A stretch of DNA of 64,000 nt from Silanimonas lenta DSM 16282 (GTDB taxonomy: Bacteria; Pseudomonadota; Gammaproteobacteria; Xanthomonadales; Xanthomonadaceae), in the NCBI RefSeq assembly GCF_000429065.1, contig NZ_KE386844.1, positions 62,001-126,000 on the forward strand. Reading direction: 5' to 3'. This document shows, in pieces, positions 54,266-63,207 of this stretch (positions are counted from its first letter, which is position 1; each line of letters begins with the position of its first letter). The notes below the pieces were generated by a model. It did not search any database. It was not told the DNA's origin and worked only from the letters and a program-made list of their open reading frames with translations. A program made the translations under genes and the position numbers.

Positions 54266-57013
54266 TCAGTGCGCCTCGTCCCAGCTCCGGCCCACGCCGG
54301 CCTCCACCACCAGCGGCACCCGCAGCGTGGCCGCCTGCTGCATCAGGCCGCGGATGGCCTCCCGCGCCTCGTCCACGAAATCGGCGTCGACCTCGAACAC
54401 CAGTTCGTCATGCACCTGCATCAGCATGGCGAGGCGTGCGGCCTGCGGCCGGATCCAGGCATCCACCGCCACCATCGCCCGCTTGATGATGTCGGCGGCC
54501 GTGCCCTGCATCGGCGCATTGATCGCCGCACGTTCGGCGCCGGCGCGCTGGGCCGGGTTTCGCGAGCGGATCTCGGAAAGATGCAGGCGGCGGCCGAACA
54601 CCGTCTCGACATAGCCCTTCTCGCGGGCCTGCTCGCGGGTGCGCTCCATGTAGGCGCGCACGCCGGGGTAGCGGGCGAAGTAGACGCCGATGTAGTCCTG
54701 CGCCTGCCCACGCTCGATGCCGAGCTGGCGGGCGAGGCCGAAGGCGCTCATGCCGTAGATGAGGCCGAAGTTGATGGCCTTGGCGGCGCGGCGCTGCTCG
54801 CTACTGACCTCGGAGAGCGGCACGCCGAAGACTTCCGCCGCGGTGGCGCGGTGCACGTCCAGCCCCTCGGCGAAGGCGCGCAGCAGGCCCGGGTCTTCCG
54901 AGAGATGGGCCATGATGCGCAGCTCGATCTGCGAGTAGTCGCAGGCGAGGATCACCCGGCCTTCCGGGGCGATGAAGGCCTCGCGGATGCGCCGCCCCTC
55001 GGCGGTGCGGATCGGGATGTTCTGCAGGTTCGGGTCGTTCGAGGACAGGCGCCCGGTGGCGGCCCCGGCCTGGTTGTAGCGGGTGTGCACGCGGCCGGTC
55101 TGCGGATTGACGCTCTCCGGCAGCCTGTCGGTGTAGGTGCCCTTGAGCTTGGCGAGGCTGCGGTGCTCGAGGATCAGGCGCGGCAGGGCATGCTGGTCGG
55201 CGATGGCCTCGAGCGCCTCCTCGTTGGTGCTGGGCTGGCCGGTGGGCGTCTTCACCAGCGCCGGCAGCCCCAGCTCATCGAACAGCAGGGCCTGCAGCTG
55301 CTTTGGGGAATCGAGGTTGAAGGCGCGGCCGGCGATGGCGTGCGCCTCCTGCTCGATGGCGTGCAGGCGCCTGGCGTGGTCGGCGCTCTGCCGCCGGAGC
55401 GCCTCGACGTCGATGAGCACGCCGGTGCGCTCCATCCGTGCCAGCACCGGCACCAGGGGCATCTCGATGTCGCGGTAGACCGCGGCCAGCGCCGGCTCGG
55501 CCGCCAGCCGCGGCGCCAGCACTGCATGCAGGCGCAGGGTGATGTCGGCGTCCTCGGCGGCGTAGGCGGTGGCGCGCTCGAGATCGACCTGGTCGAAGGT
55601 GATCTGCTTCGCCCCCTTGCCGCAGACCTCCTCGTACTTGAGGGTGGTGTAGCCGAGGTGGCGTTCGGCCAGGGCATCCATGTCGTGGCGGTTGAGCCCG
55701 GCATCGAGCACGAAGCTCATCAGCAGGGTGTCCTCGGCATAGCCCTGCACTTCGATACCGTGGCGGGCCAGCACCTCGAGGTCGAACTTGCCGTTCTGGC
55801 CGAGCTTGGGCCGGGCGGCGTCCTCGAGGATCGGCCGCAGGGCCTCGCGCACGGTGGCCCAAGGCAGCTGCGCCGGAGCCCCGGGATAGGCATGCATGAG
55901 CGGGATGTAGCAGGCGCGGCCCGGCTCGACGCAGAGGCTCAGGCCAACGAGCGTGCACTGCTGCGGATCGAGGCCATCGGTCTCGGTGTCGAAGGCGATC
56001 AGCGGCGCCTCGCGCAGCACCGCCACCCAGTGCGCGAGCCGGGCCTCGTCGAGCACGCACTCCCCCTCGCTCCGGGCGGAAAGGGCGGGATCGACCGGCA
56101 TGGCTGGGGCCGCAGCGCGTCCGGCGGCCTGCCCCGCCGCTGCTTTCGACGGGGCATCGCCCGCCGCCCCCCCGTCCAGCTCGCGCAGGGCGGCGGCAAA
56201 GCCGAAGCGCTGGTAGAGCGCGCGCAGGACCCCGGTCTCGGGGGGCCGCAGCCGCAGCTCGGCCGGCCCCTGCTCCAGCGGCACGTCGGTCTTGATGGTG
56301 ACGAGCATACGGTTGAGCGGCAGGCGCGGCAGGGCGGCGCGCAGGTGCTCGCCGAGCTTGCCCGCGACCTTGTCCGCATTGGCGATGACGGCATCCAGGC
56401 TGCCGTATTCCGCCAGCCATTTGGCCGCGGTCTTCGGCCCGCATTTCTCCACGCCGGGCACGTTGTCCACGCTATCGCCCATCAGGGCGAGGTAGTCGAC
56501 GATCTGGCCGGCGCGCACACCGAACTTGGCCATCACGTCCTCGTCGCTCGCCAGCCTCGACTGGGTCATGGTGTTGACGAGGACGATGCCGGGGCGGACC
56601 AGCTGGGCGAAGTCCTTGTCCGAGGTCGAGATCGTGACTTCCATGCCCTGCGCCGCGCCCTGCACCGCCAGGGTGCCGATCACGTCGTCGGCCTCGACCC
56701 CCGGCACGCGCAGGATCGGGAAGCCGAGCGCCTCGACGATGGCGAGCAGCGGCTCGACCTGCGCCCGCAGCTCTTCCGGCATCGGCGGGCGGTTGGCCTT
56801 GTACTGCGGATCGAGCGCCTCGCGGAAGCCCGGCCCCGGGGCATCGAGCACGAAGGCGGCATGCTCCGGCGCCTCCTTGCGGATGGCGCGCAGCATGTTG
56901 ACCACGCCGAACAGGGCGCCGGTGGGCGTGCCGTCCGGCGCGGTGAGCGGCGGCAGGGCGTGGAAGGCGCGGTAGAGGTAGGAGGAGCCGTCGATGAGGA
57001 CGAGGCGCGGCAT
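54266..57013 (-). CDS. polA: DNA polymerase I
   Basis: 915 residues. The 5'-3' exonuclease domain (about 1-290: LVLIDGSSYLYRAFHALP, MGDSVDNVPG) is followed by the proofreading 3'-5' exonuclease (about 325-510: FDTETDG with the metal-binding acids) and the polymerase domain (about 520-915: DYSQIELRIMAHLS, KAINFGLIYGMS, QVHDELVFE). All three activities seem intact. It fills gaps after excision repair and Okazaki processing. The sX13-like RNA lies directly downstream. Confidence 0.97.
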   Translation of the reverse strand: MPRLVLIDGSSYLYRAFHALPPLTAPDGTPTGALFGVVNMLRAIRKEAPEHAAFVLDAPGPGFREALDPQYKANRPPMPEELRAQVEPLLAIVEALGFPILRVPGVEADDVIGTLAVQGAAQGMEVTISTSDKDFAQLVRPGIVLVNTMTQSRLASDEDVMAKFGVRAGQIVDYLALMGDSVDNVPGVEKCGPKTAAKWLAEYGSLDAVIANADKVAGKLGEHLRAALPRLPLNRMLVTIKTDVPLEQGPAELRLRPPETGVLRALYQRFGFAAALRELDGGAAGDAPSKAAAGQAAGRAAAPAMPVDPALSARSEGECVLDEARLAHWVAVLREAPLIAFDTETDGLDPQQCTLVGLSLCVEPGRACYIPLMHAYPGAPAQLPWATVREALRPILEDAARPKLGQNGKFDLEVLARHGIEVQGYAEDTLLMSFVLDAGLNRHDMDALAERHLGYTTLKYEEVCGKGAKQITFDQVDLERATAYAAEDADITLRLHAVLAPRLAAEPALAAVYRDIEMPLVPVLARMERTGVLIDVEALRRQSADHARRLHAIEQEAHAIAGRAFNLDSPKQLQALLFDELGLPALVKTPTGQPSTNEEALEAIADQHALPRLILEHRSLAKLKGTYTDRLPESVNPQTGRVHTRYNQAGAATGRLSSNDPNLQNIPIRTAEGRRIREAFIAPEGRVILACDYSQIELRIMAHLSEDPGLLRAFAEGLDVHRATAAEVFGVPLSEVSSEQRRAAKAINFGLIYGMSAFGLARQLGIERGQAQDYIGVYFARYPGVRAYMERTREQAREKGYVETVFGRRLHLSEIRSRNPAQRAGAERAAINAPMQGTAADIIKRAMVAVDAWIRPQAARLAMLMQVHDELVFEVDADFVDEAREAIRGLMQQAATLRVPLVVEAGVGRSWDEAH

Positions 57014-57040
57014 GGCAGCGGCCGGGAACGGTGGGGCGGG

Positions 57041-57046
57041 CAGTGT
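57041..57046 (-). promoter_or_regulatory. Minus-10 of polA
   Basis: TACACT on the minus strand (context GCTACACTG), 28 bases before the polA ATG. Same octamer as at def and priA. No matching minus-35. Confidence 0.5.
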
Positions 57047-57123
57047 AGCGCCGGGGCGCTTGAGGCCGGCCGCGGCGCGGTGCCATCCTCGCCCGTCGCC
57101 TCGCCACGCGCCGCACGACGCCC

Positions 57124-57639
57124 ATGACCGATGCCCCGCCCCCGCTGCCCCTGCGTCTCGCCGATGCGCTTTCCGAGGCGGCGGGGGGGCTGGCCGCGCT
57201 CTGCGCCCTGCTCGTGGTGCTGCTGATGCTGGCCCTGGTGCTCGGGCGGCTCGTCGGCATCGGCTCGGTGAAGCTGCAGGACGCCGTGCTCTGGCTCAAT
57301 GCGGCGATGGTGATGCTCGGCCTCGGCTACGCGCTGAAGCACGGCCGCCACGTGCGCATCGATGCCTTCGCCGCCCGCTGGTCGGCGCGCACCCAGGCGC
57401 GGGTGGAGCTGTTCGGGCTGGCGCTGTTCCTGCTGCCCTTCTGCGCCGCGCTCTTCTGGCTCAGCCTCGACTACGTGGCCCTGGGCTGGAGCATCCGCGA
57501 GCGCTCGGCCAGCACCGGCGGCCTGCCCGGCCTCTACCTCGCCAAGAGCCTGCTGCCGCTCGGCAGCCTGCTGCTGGCCCTGCAGGGGCTGGCCGAGCTG
57601 CTGCGCCGCTGGCCCGTGGCCTTCGGGGGCCGGGCATGA
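57124..57639 (+). CDS. TRAP transporter small permease (DctQ)
   Basis: 171 residues with four transmembrane helices and the conserved segment LGLGYALKHGRHVRIDAF between helices 2 and 3, typical of DctQ. It forms the small membrane subunit of a tripartite ATP-independent periplasmic transporter. Its stop overlaps the ATG of the large permease gene (ATGA). No DctP-type substrate-binding gene is in the window, so the substrate cannot be guessed. Confidence 0.9.
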   Translation: MTDAPPPLPLRLADALSEAAGGLAALCALLVVLLMLALVLGRLVGIGSVKLQDAVLWLNAAMVMLGLGYALKHGRHVRIDAFAARWSARTQARVELFGLALFLLPFCAALFWLSLDYVALGWSIRERSASTGGLPGLYLAKSLLPLGSLLLALQGLAELLRRWPVAFGGRA

Positions 57640-59018
57640 GCCTCGAAGTCCTGCATGCCCTGCTGCTCGGCCTGCTGCTGCTCGGGCTGTGCGCGGCCAT
57701 GGCCGGCGGCATCCCGGTGGCCTTCGCGCTCGGCGGCAGCGCCCTGATGGTGGCTCTGCTCGGCATGGGGCTCGGCGCCTTCGACGCCGCCTTCCTCGCC
57801 GCCCTGCCCGGCCGGCTGTTCGACACCCTGACCAGCGCCACCCTGCTCGCGGTGCCGCTGTTCGTCTTCATGGGCGTGATGCTGGAACGCAGCCGGCTGG
57901 CCGAAGACCTGCTGACCCGCGTGGCCGGCCTGTTCGGCCCGCGCCGCGGCGGCCTCGCGGTGGCGGTGGTGCTGGTGGGCGGCCTGCTCGCCGCCAGCAC
58001 CGGCATCGTCGGCGCCACCGTGGTCACCATGGGCCTGATCGCCCTGCCGGTGATGCTGCGCGCCGGCTACGATCCGCGCCTCGCCACCGGCGCCATCGCC
58101 GCCTCCGGCACCCTGGGCCAGATCATCCCGCCCTCGATCGTGCTGGTGCTGCTCGGCGACCAGCTCGGCAGCGCCTACCAGCGCGCCCAGCTCGCCGCCG
58201 GCAACTTCGCCCCGGAAACGCTCTCGGTGGGCGACCTGTTCGCCGGCGCCCTGCTGCCCGGCCTCGGCCTGGTGCTGCTCTACCTCGGCTGGGTGCTGTG
58301 GGTGGCCTGGCGCCGGCCGGCACAGGCCCCCGCCCTGCCCGCGACCCAGCACCCAGGCCTGCTGCCGCTGCTGCGCGACGTGCTGCCCGCGGTGGGCCTC
58401 GTGCTGCTGGTGCTGGGCTCGATCCTCGCCGGCATCGCCACGCCCACCGAGGCCGCGGCGGTGGGCGCGGTGGGCGCCTGCGTGTTCGCCGCCCTGCGCG
58501 GCCAGTTCTCGCTTTCCCGGCTGCTCGACGTGGCGCGGGAGACGGTGAAGGTGAGCGCCATGGTCTTCGCCATCCTGTTCGGCGCCGCGCTGTTCTCGCT
58601 GGTGTTCCGAGGCCTTGGCGGCGACGAGCTGGTGCATGCCGCGCTCTCCGGCCTGCCCGGAGGCCGCGGCACCGCGGTGTTCGCGGTGATGCTGCTGATG
58701 TTCTTGCTCGGCTTCGTGCTCGACTTCATCGAGATCACCTTCATCGTGGTGCCGATCGTCGCGCCGGTGCTGTTCGCGCTCGGCGTCGATCCGGTCTGGC
58801 TGGGGGTGATGATGGCGATCAACCTGCAGACCAGCTTCCTCACCCCGCCCTTCGGCTTCGCCCTGTTCTACCTGCGCGGGGTGGCGCCGCCGGACCTGCC
58901 GATGCTGGCCATGTACCGCGGCGTGCTGCCCTTCATCGCCCTCCAGCTCAGCATGCTGGGCCTGCTGGCCCTGTGGCCCGGGCTCGCCACCTGGCTGCCA
59001 GGCCTGCTGTACCGCTGA
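57636..59018 (+). CDS. TRAP transporter large permease (DctM)
   Basis: 460 residues, about 12 transmembrane helices. DctM signatures include LLAVPLFVFMGVMLERS, ASTGIVGATVVTMG, SGTLGQIIPPSIVLVLLGD and the second-half FLLGFVLDFIEITFIVVPI and TSFLTPPFGFALFYLRG. It uses a sodium gradient to import organic acids or similar solutes delivered by a periplasmic binding protein. It is coupled to the DctQ gene. It ends 17 bases before the convergent GGDEF-EAL gene stop. Confidence 0.93.
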   Translation: MSLEVLHALLLGLLLLGLCAAMAGGIPVAFALGGSALMVALLGMGLGAFDAAFLAALPGRLFDTLTSATLLAVPLFVFMGVMLERSRLAEDLLTRVAGLFGPRRGGLAVAVVLVGGLLAASTGIVGATVVTMGLIALPVMLRAGYDPRLATGAIAASGTLGQIIPPSIVLVLLGDQLGSAYQRAQLAAGNFAPETLSVGDLFAGALLPGLGLVLLYLGWVLWVAWRRPAQAPALPATQHPGLLPLLRDVLPAVGLVLLVLGSILAGIATPTEAAAVGAVGACVFAALRGQFSLSRLLDVARETVKVSAMVFAILFGAALFSLVFRGLGGDELVHAALSGLPGGRGTAVFAVMLLMFLLGFVLDFIEITFIVVPIVAPVLFALGVDPVWLGVMMAINLQTSFLTPPFGFALFYLRGVAPPDLPMLAMYRGVLPFIALQLSMLGLLALWPGLATWLPGLLYR

Positions 59019-59035
59019 AGCCCCGGTGCCGGCCT

Positions 59036-61216
59036 TCAGCCGCGCTGCGCCCGGATCATCGCCAGCACCTCGTCGAAGGGCACCGGGCGGCCGAGCAGAT
59101 AGCCCTGCAGCTCGCCGCAGCCGTGCTCGGCGAGCCAGTCACGCTGGGCCTCGGTTTCCACGCCTTCGGCCACGGTATCGAGGCCGAGGCTGCTCGCCAG
59201 CAGGATCACCGAGGCGCAGATCGCCTCGTCGTCCGGATCGCTGCCGAGGCCGCGCACGAAGCTGCGGTCGATCTTCAGGCGCTGGATCGGCAGGCGCTTG
59301 AGGTAGGACAGCGAGGAGTAGCCGGTGCCGAAGTCGTCCACCGCGATGCCCACGCCCAGCCGCGCCACGCGCCGCATCTGCTCGATGGTGCTCTCGGCAT
59401 TCACCATCAGCACGCTTTCGGTGAGCTCGAGCTCGAGGGCACCAGGCGGCAGCTGGAAATCGCGCACCACGGCTTCCACGTCCTCGAGCAGGTGATGGTG
59501 CAGCTGGGTGGCGGAGACGTTCACCGAGAGACGCACATCGGCGAGTCCGGCGGCCACCAGCTCGGCATGGCGGCGGGCGGCGTCGCGCAGCACCCAGCGG
59601 CCCACTTCCACCATCAGGCCGCTCTCCTCGAGCGCGTCGATGAAGTGGCCCGGGGCGAGCAGGCCGCGCGAGGGATGGCGCCAGCGGATCAGCGCTTCCA
59701 TGCCCTGGGCGCGGCCATCCCAGCGGAACTGCGGCTGGTAGTGCAGCTCGAACTCCTGGCGCTCCACTGCCTCGCGCAGCTGCGAGATCAGGAACAGGCG
59801 CTCGGTGGCGCCCTGGTCGAAGGCCGGTTCGTAGCCCACGGCGCAATTCCGCCCGCGGGCCTTGGCCTGGTACATGGCGATGTCGGCGCGCTGCAGCAGC
59901 ACCCCGGCCTCGTCGCCGTCCACCGGGCAGCGGGCATAGCCGATGCTGGCGGTGACGTAGTGCATGGACCCGGCCAGCTCCACCGGCCGGCGCAGGGCCT
60001 CGGTGATGCGGTCGACCACCCGCAGCACGTCGGTCTCCACCTCGCCGAGCAGCAGCACCACGAACTCGTCGCCGCCGAAGCGGGCCACGGTATCGGTCTG
60101 GCGCAGGCAACCCTGCAGGCGCCGCGCCACGGTACGCAGCAGCTCATCGCCGGCGGCATGGCCGAGCGAGTCGTTCACCAGCTTGAAGTTGTCGAGATCG
60201 ACGAACAGCACCACGAGGTTCAGGCCGAAGCGCTTGCTCTCGCGCAGGGCCTGGGCGAGGCGATCGCGGAACAGCTGGCGGTTCGGCAGGGTGGTGAGCT
60301 CGTCGTGGGTGGCGCGGTGGGCCAGCGCCTGCTCGGTGGCCACCCGCTCGCTCACGTCGATCTGCGAGCCGACATAGTGGGTGAGCCTCCCCTCGGCATC
60401 ACGCACCGGGGAGACCACGAGGTCGATCCAGTACGGGGTGCCGTCCTTGCGGTAGTTGCGCAGCATCACCTGGGCATCGCGGCCCTCGCGCAGGGCATGG
60501 CGCAGGGTCTCGATGCCGGGCTGTTCGCGCTCGTTGCCCTGCAGGAAGCCGAGGTTGCGCCCGATCAGCTCGGCGGCGGAATAGCCGCTCAGGGCCTCCA
60601 GCGCGGCATTGACATAGACCGTGGGCCAGCCCTCGGCACGGGCATCGACGATGGCCACGCCGGTGCTGGTGGCATCCAGCGCCCGCTTGAGCAGGGCATG
60701 GCTCTCCAGCGCCTCCTGCTCGTCGCTGACGTCGGTGACCCCGCCGATGGCCCGCACCGGATGGCCGGCGGCATCGCGCAGGATCAGCAGGCGGTCGCGG
60801 GCATGGCCCACCGAGCCGTCGGGGCGCAGGAAGCGGTAGGCGATGTTCCACTCCGTGAGCCCGGTATCGAGGGCGCGGGCATAGCCGAGCCGCACCCGCT
60901 CGCGGTCCTCGGGATGGATCTTCGCCAGCCAGTCGGCCACCTCGTGGGCGGCGGCGTCGGCCGGCAGGCCGAACATGCGGCAGAAGGCCTCGCTGCGCCA
61001 GAGGGTGTTGTGCACCAGGTCGGCATCGTAGATGCCGTCGCTGGTGGCACGGGCGATCAGGGCGAAACGCTCCTTCTCGCGCGCCTCGCGGCGGCGCGAG
61101 CGCCACAGCGCCACCAGCACCACGCCCATCAGGGCGAGCAGGCCGAGGATGAGGACGGCGGCCGGGCCGGAAACGACGGCGGCAAGGCTCGGCATCGGCG
61201 CGGCGCTGGGCGGCAT
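59036..61216 (-). CDS. PAS-PAS-GGDEF-EAL cyclic-di-GMP enzyme
   Basis: 726 residues. One N-terminal transmembrane helix (about 18-38), two PAS/PAC domains (about 50-170 and 175-295), a GGDEF domain (GGDEF at 381-385 inside RFGGDEFVV) and an EAL domain (EAL at 507-509, ELTES, DDFGTGYSS, KIDRSFV, EGVET). Both catalytic motifs are intact, so it could synthesise and hydrolyse cyclic-di-GMP; which activity dominates is not readable. The second PAS domain, with NLGFLQGNEREQ, is of LOV-like appearance but the photo-active Cys motif NCRFLQ is here NLGFLQ, so a flavin photosensor is unlikely. Confidence 0.94.
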   Translation of the reverse strand: MPPSAAPMPSLAAVVSGPAAVLILGLLALMGVVLVALWRSRRREAREKERFALIARATSDGIYDADLVHNTLWRSEAFCRMFGLPADAAAHEVADWLAKIHPEDRERVRLGYARALDTGLTEWNIAYRFLRPDGSVGHARDRLLILRDAAGHPVRAIGGVTDVSDEQEALESHALLKRALDATSTGVAIVDARAEGWPTVYVNAALEALSGYSAAELIGRNLGFLQGNEREQPGIETLRHALREGRDAQVMLRNYRKDGTPYWIDLVVSPVRDAEGRLTHYVGSQIDVSERVATEQALAHRATHDELTTLPNRQLFRDRLAQALRESKRFGLNLVVLFVDLDNFKLVNDSLGHAAGDELLRTVARRLQGCLRQTDTVARFGGDEFVVLLLGEVETDVLRVVDRITEALRRPVELAGSMHYVTASIGYARCPVDGDEAGVLLQRADIAMYQAKARGRNCAVGYEPAFDQGATERLFLISQLREAVERQEFELHYQPQFRWDGRAQGMEALIRWRHPSRGLLAPGHFIDALEESGLMVEVGRWVLRDAARRHAELVAAGLADVRLSVNVSATQLHHHLLEDVEAVVRDFQLPPGALELELTESVLMVNAESTIEQMRRVARLGVGIAVDDFGTGYSSLSYLKRLPIQRLKIDRSFVRGLGSDPDDEAICASVILLASSLGLDTVAEGVETEAQRDWLAEHGCGELQGYLLGRPVPFDEVLAMIRAQRG

Positions 61217-61264
61217 GGGCTCTCCCGGGGAATGCCGCCAGCCTACGGGCCGGCGGCACGGGCA

Positions 61265-62305
61265 TCAATCCACGCGCCGCACCCCGGGCAAGGTGAGCAC
61301 GTAATCGGCCCCCATCAGCAGCGAGGGCGTCTTGAAGCCGGGCTCGGCCGGACCGGCGAGCAGGCGGGAGACGATGCCGAGGGCCGCGCTCACGGTGAGA
61401 TCGTAGCCGTTCGGGGTGCGCAGCTGGCGCTTCACCTCCTGGCCGGCGGCATTGCGCACCTCGCCCCAGACCAGGGTGTCGGTCTTGCCGCGCCTGGCCT
61501 CGGAGGGGCCCTGCACGGTCTTCTCGATGCGTGCCTTCATGAAGCGTTGCACCGGGCCGAGGCCGAGCAGCGGGCGGATGAGGCGCAGCCGGCGCACCCG
61601 GCCGATCACCGCCGGCGGCACCGCCATGTAGACCTCGATGTCGGGGATGCCAGTGCTGAGGTAGGCGGTATAGACATCGCCCCAGGGGATGGTCATGGCG
61701 CTGCGCGGCTCGCCGTCGCGGTCGAAGGTGCGGCTCTTCCAGGCCAGCGGCACGGTGGTCATCTTCCCGCCGATGCGCGCCCGCCCGCCCTTGCCGAGGC
61801 CCTCCACGCTGGTCTTGGCAGTGCCCGGGCTGGGACCGCCGCCGGCCTCGAAGGCCAGCACCAGCGAGGTGGCATCGGGCAGCTCGCGCTTGAGCTGGGC
61901 GGCAAGGCAATCGGTGGGCACCACGTCGAAGCCGGCGCCCGGCAGCACCACGATGCCCGCCGCCTTCGCCCGCGCGTCCTGCTGGTGGCAGTGGGCGAAG
62001 ACGTCGATCTCGCCGGTGATGTCGAGGTAGTGCGCCTTCGCGCGCAGGCAGGCCTCCAGCATCGGCGCGCAGGTGGCCGAGAACGGCCCGGCGCAGTGCA
62101 GCACCAGGCCCACGCCGCGCAGACCGAGGTCGAGGGCCGCCGGTTCGAGCTCGAATGCCCGCACCTCGAGACCGAGCTCGCGCCCCAGGGCTTCCAGGGC
62201 CTCGCGCCGGCGGCCGGCGAGGATGGGCTTGAGGCCGCGGGCCGCGGCCTCCTTCGCCATCAGCCGGCCGGTATAGCCGTTCGCGCCATAGATCATCCAC
62301 TGCAT
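61265..62305 (-). CDS. Saccharopine dehydrogenase-like reductase (trans-acting enoyl reductase family)
   Basis: 346 residues. The N-terminal Rossmann motif YGANGYTGRL with AGRR for NADP, then LHCAGPF and LDITGEI, are typical of the saccharopine dehydrogenase-like / trans-acting enoyl reductase group, found in mycobacteria with lipid synthesis. The C-terminal part has GAGFDVVPTD. It probably reduces a lipid or polyketide intermediate, but the substrate is unknown. An SDR gene lies 18 bases upstream on the same strand, probably cotranscribed. Confidence 0.85.
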   Translation of the reverse strand: MQWMIYGANGYTGRLMAKEAAARGLKPILAGRRREALEALGRELGLEVRAFELEPAALDLGLRGVGLVLHCAGPFSATCAPMLEACLRAKAHYLDITGEIDVFAHCHQQDARAKAAGIVVLPGAGFDVVPTDCLAAQLKRELPDATSLVLAFEAGGGPSPGTAKTSVEGLGKGGRARIGGKMTTVPLAWKSRTFDRDGEPRSAMTIPWGDVYTAYLSTGIPDIEVYMAVPPAVIGRVRRLRLIRPLLGLGPVQRFMKARIEKTVQGPSEARRGKTDTLVWGEVRNAAGQEVKRQLRTPNGYDLTVSAALGIVSRLLAGPAEPGFKTPSLLMGADYVLTLPGVRRVD

Positions 62306-62323
62306 CGCCAGTACTCCGTCCGT

Positions 62324-63139
62324 TCAGCCGCGCCGCGAAAGCGCAGCACCCTGCACCAGTTTCCTGAAGTACCACTCCGGGAACCAGCGCTTGAGACGCC
62401 AGCGCATCGGTTCCCTGCGGGTCGGCAGCACGAGGAAGGTGCGCGCCTTCAGGGCGGCGTAGGCACGGTCGGCCACCGAGTCGAGGGTGTCGGGGCTGCG
62501 CTCCATCATCCGCTCTGCCATGCCGCGCACCTTCGTATCGCCGTGGAAGTTCTCCAGCAGCCGAGTGCGGAAGAAGGCCGGGCAGAGCACCGAGACCGCG
62601 ACACCGCTGCCATGCAACTCGGCACGCAGCTGCTCTGCAAAGGCCACCACGCCGGCCTTGGCCACGCCGTAGCTCATGATGCCCGGCGCACCGGCGAGGC
62701 CGGCGAAGCTGGCGGTGCTGACCACGTGGCCGCGGCCGCGCTCCACCATGCCGGGCAGGAAATGCAGGGTGCCGCGCACCACGCTCAGCAGGTCCACCTC
62801 CAGCAGGCGCCGCCATTCGGCCATATCGGTGCCGAGCAGCGGACCGCCGCTGGCGATGCCGGCGTTGTTCACCAGCACGTCCACCCCGCCCACGGCCGCC
62901 TCGACCGCCTGCTTCAGGGCCAGCATCGAGGCATCGTCGCCAACATCGGCAGCGAAGGCGAGATGGCCCTCGCCGGGCAGCCCGGCCCGCGCCGCCTCGG
63001 CGCGGACGGGATCGATGTCGACCACCAGCACCTGCGCTCCGTCGGCGGCATAGCGCTGCGCCAGCGCGAGACCAAGCCCGCTGCCGCCGCCGGTGATGAG
63101 GACGCGCTCGCGCTTCGGGGGACTGGTTCCGCTGGCCAT
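62324..63139 (-). CDS. Short-chain dehydrogenase/reductase
   Basis: 271 residues. Cofactor loop TGGGSGLG, Asp in VVDIDP suggesting NAD preference, NNAG motif, catalytic Ser in STASFAG and YGVAK (Tyr, Lys). The C-terminal 60 residues after the fold are basic and hydrophobic (RWRLKRWFPEWYFRKL), perhaps membrane-contacting, as in lipid-active SDRs. It is followed by the saccharopine dehydrogenase-like gene and divergent from another SDR. Confidence 0.9.
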   Translation of the reverse strand: MASGTSPPKRERVLITGGGSGLGLALAQRYAADGAQVLVVDIDPVRAEAARAGLPGEGHLAFAADVGDDASMLALKQAVEAAVGGVDVLVNNAGIASGGPLLGTDMAEWRRLLEVDLLSVVRGTLHFLPGMVERGRGHVVSTASFAGLAGAPGIMSYGVAKAGVVAFAEQLRAELHGSGVAVSVLCPAFFRTRLLENFHGDTKVRGMAERMMERSPDTLDSVADRAYAALKARTFLVLPTRREPMRWRLKRWFPEWYFRKLVQGAALSRRG

Positions 63140-63162
63140 CGGGTCCGTACGCCGGGGTGTGG

Positions 63163-63178
63163 TAGGTTCGCGAGCCTA
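63163..63178. promoter_or_regulatory. Near-palindrome in the divergent SDR promoter region
   Basis: TAGGTTCGCGAGCCTA is symmetric apart from one base pair, with TCGCGA at the centre. It lies between the divergent SDR genes, 24 bases from one ATG and 30 from the other, a position typical of a TetR-type operator. Confidence 0.4.
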
Positions 63179-63207
63179 ACGCAACGCCGCCCTGCGATGG
63201 AGTGACC

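Noticed and set aside
60360-60600. Blue-light LOV domain in the GGDEF-EAL protein
   Set aside because: The flavin-binding Cys motif is not present (NLGFLQ instead of NCRFLQ).
57362-63205. A 1947-residue open frame running across several genes
   Set aside because: It is the shadow of the DctM, GGDEF-EAL and SDR genes in GC-rich DNA; its composition (Arg, Ala, Gly, His, Gln) matches no protein family.
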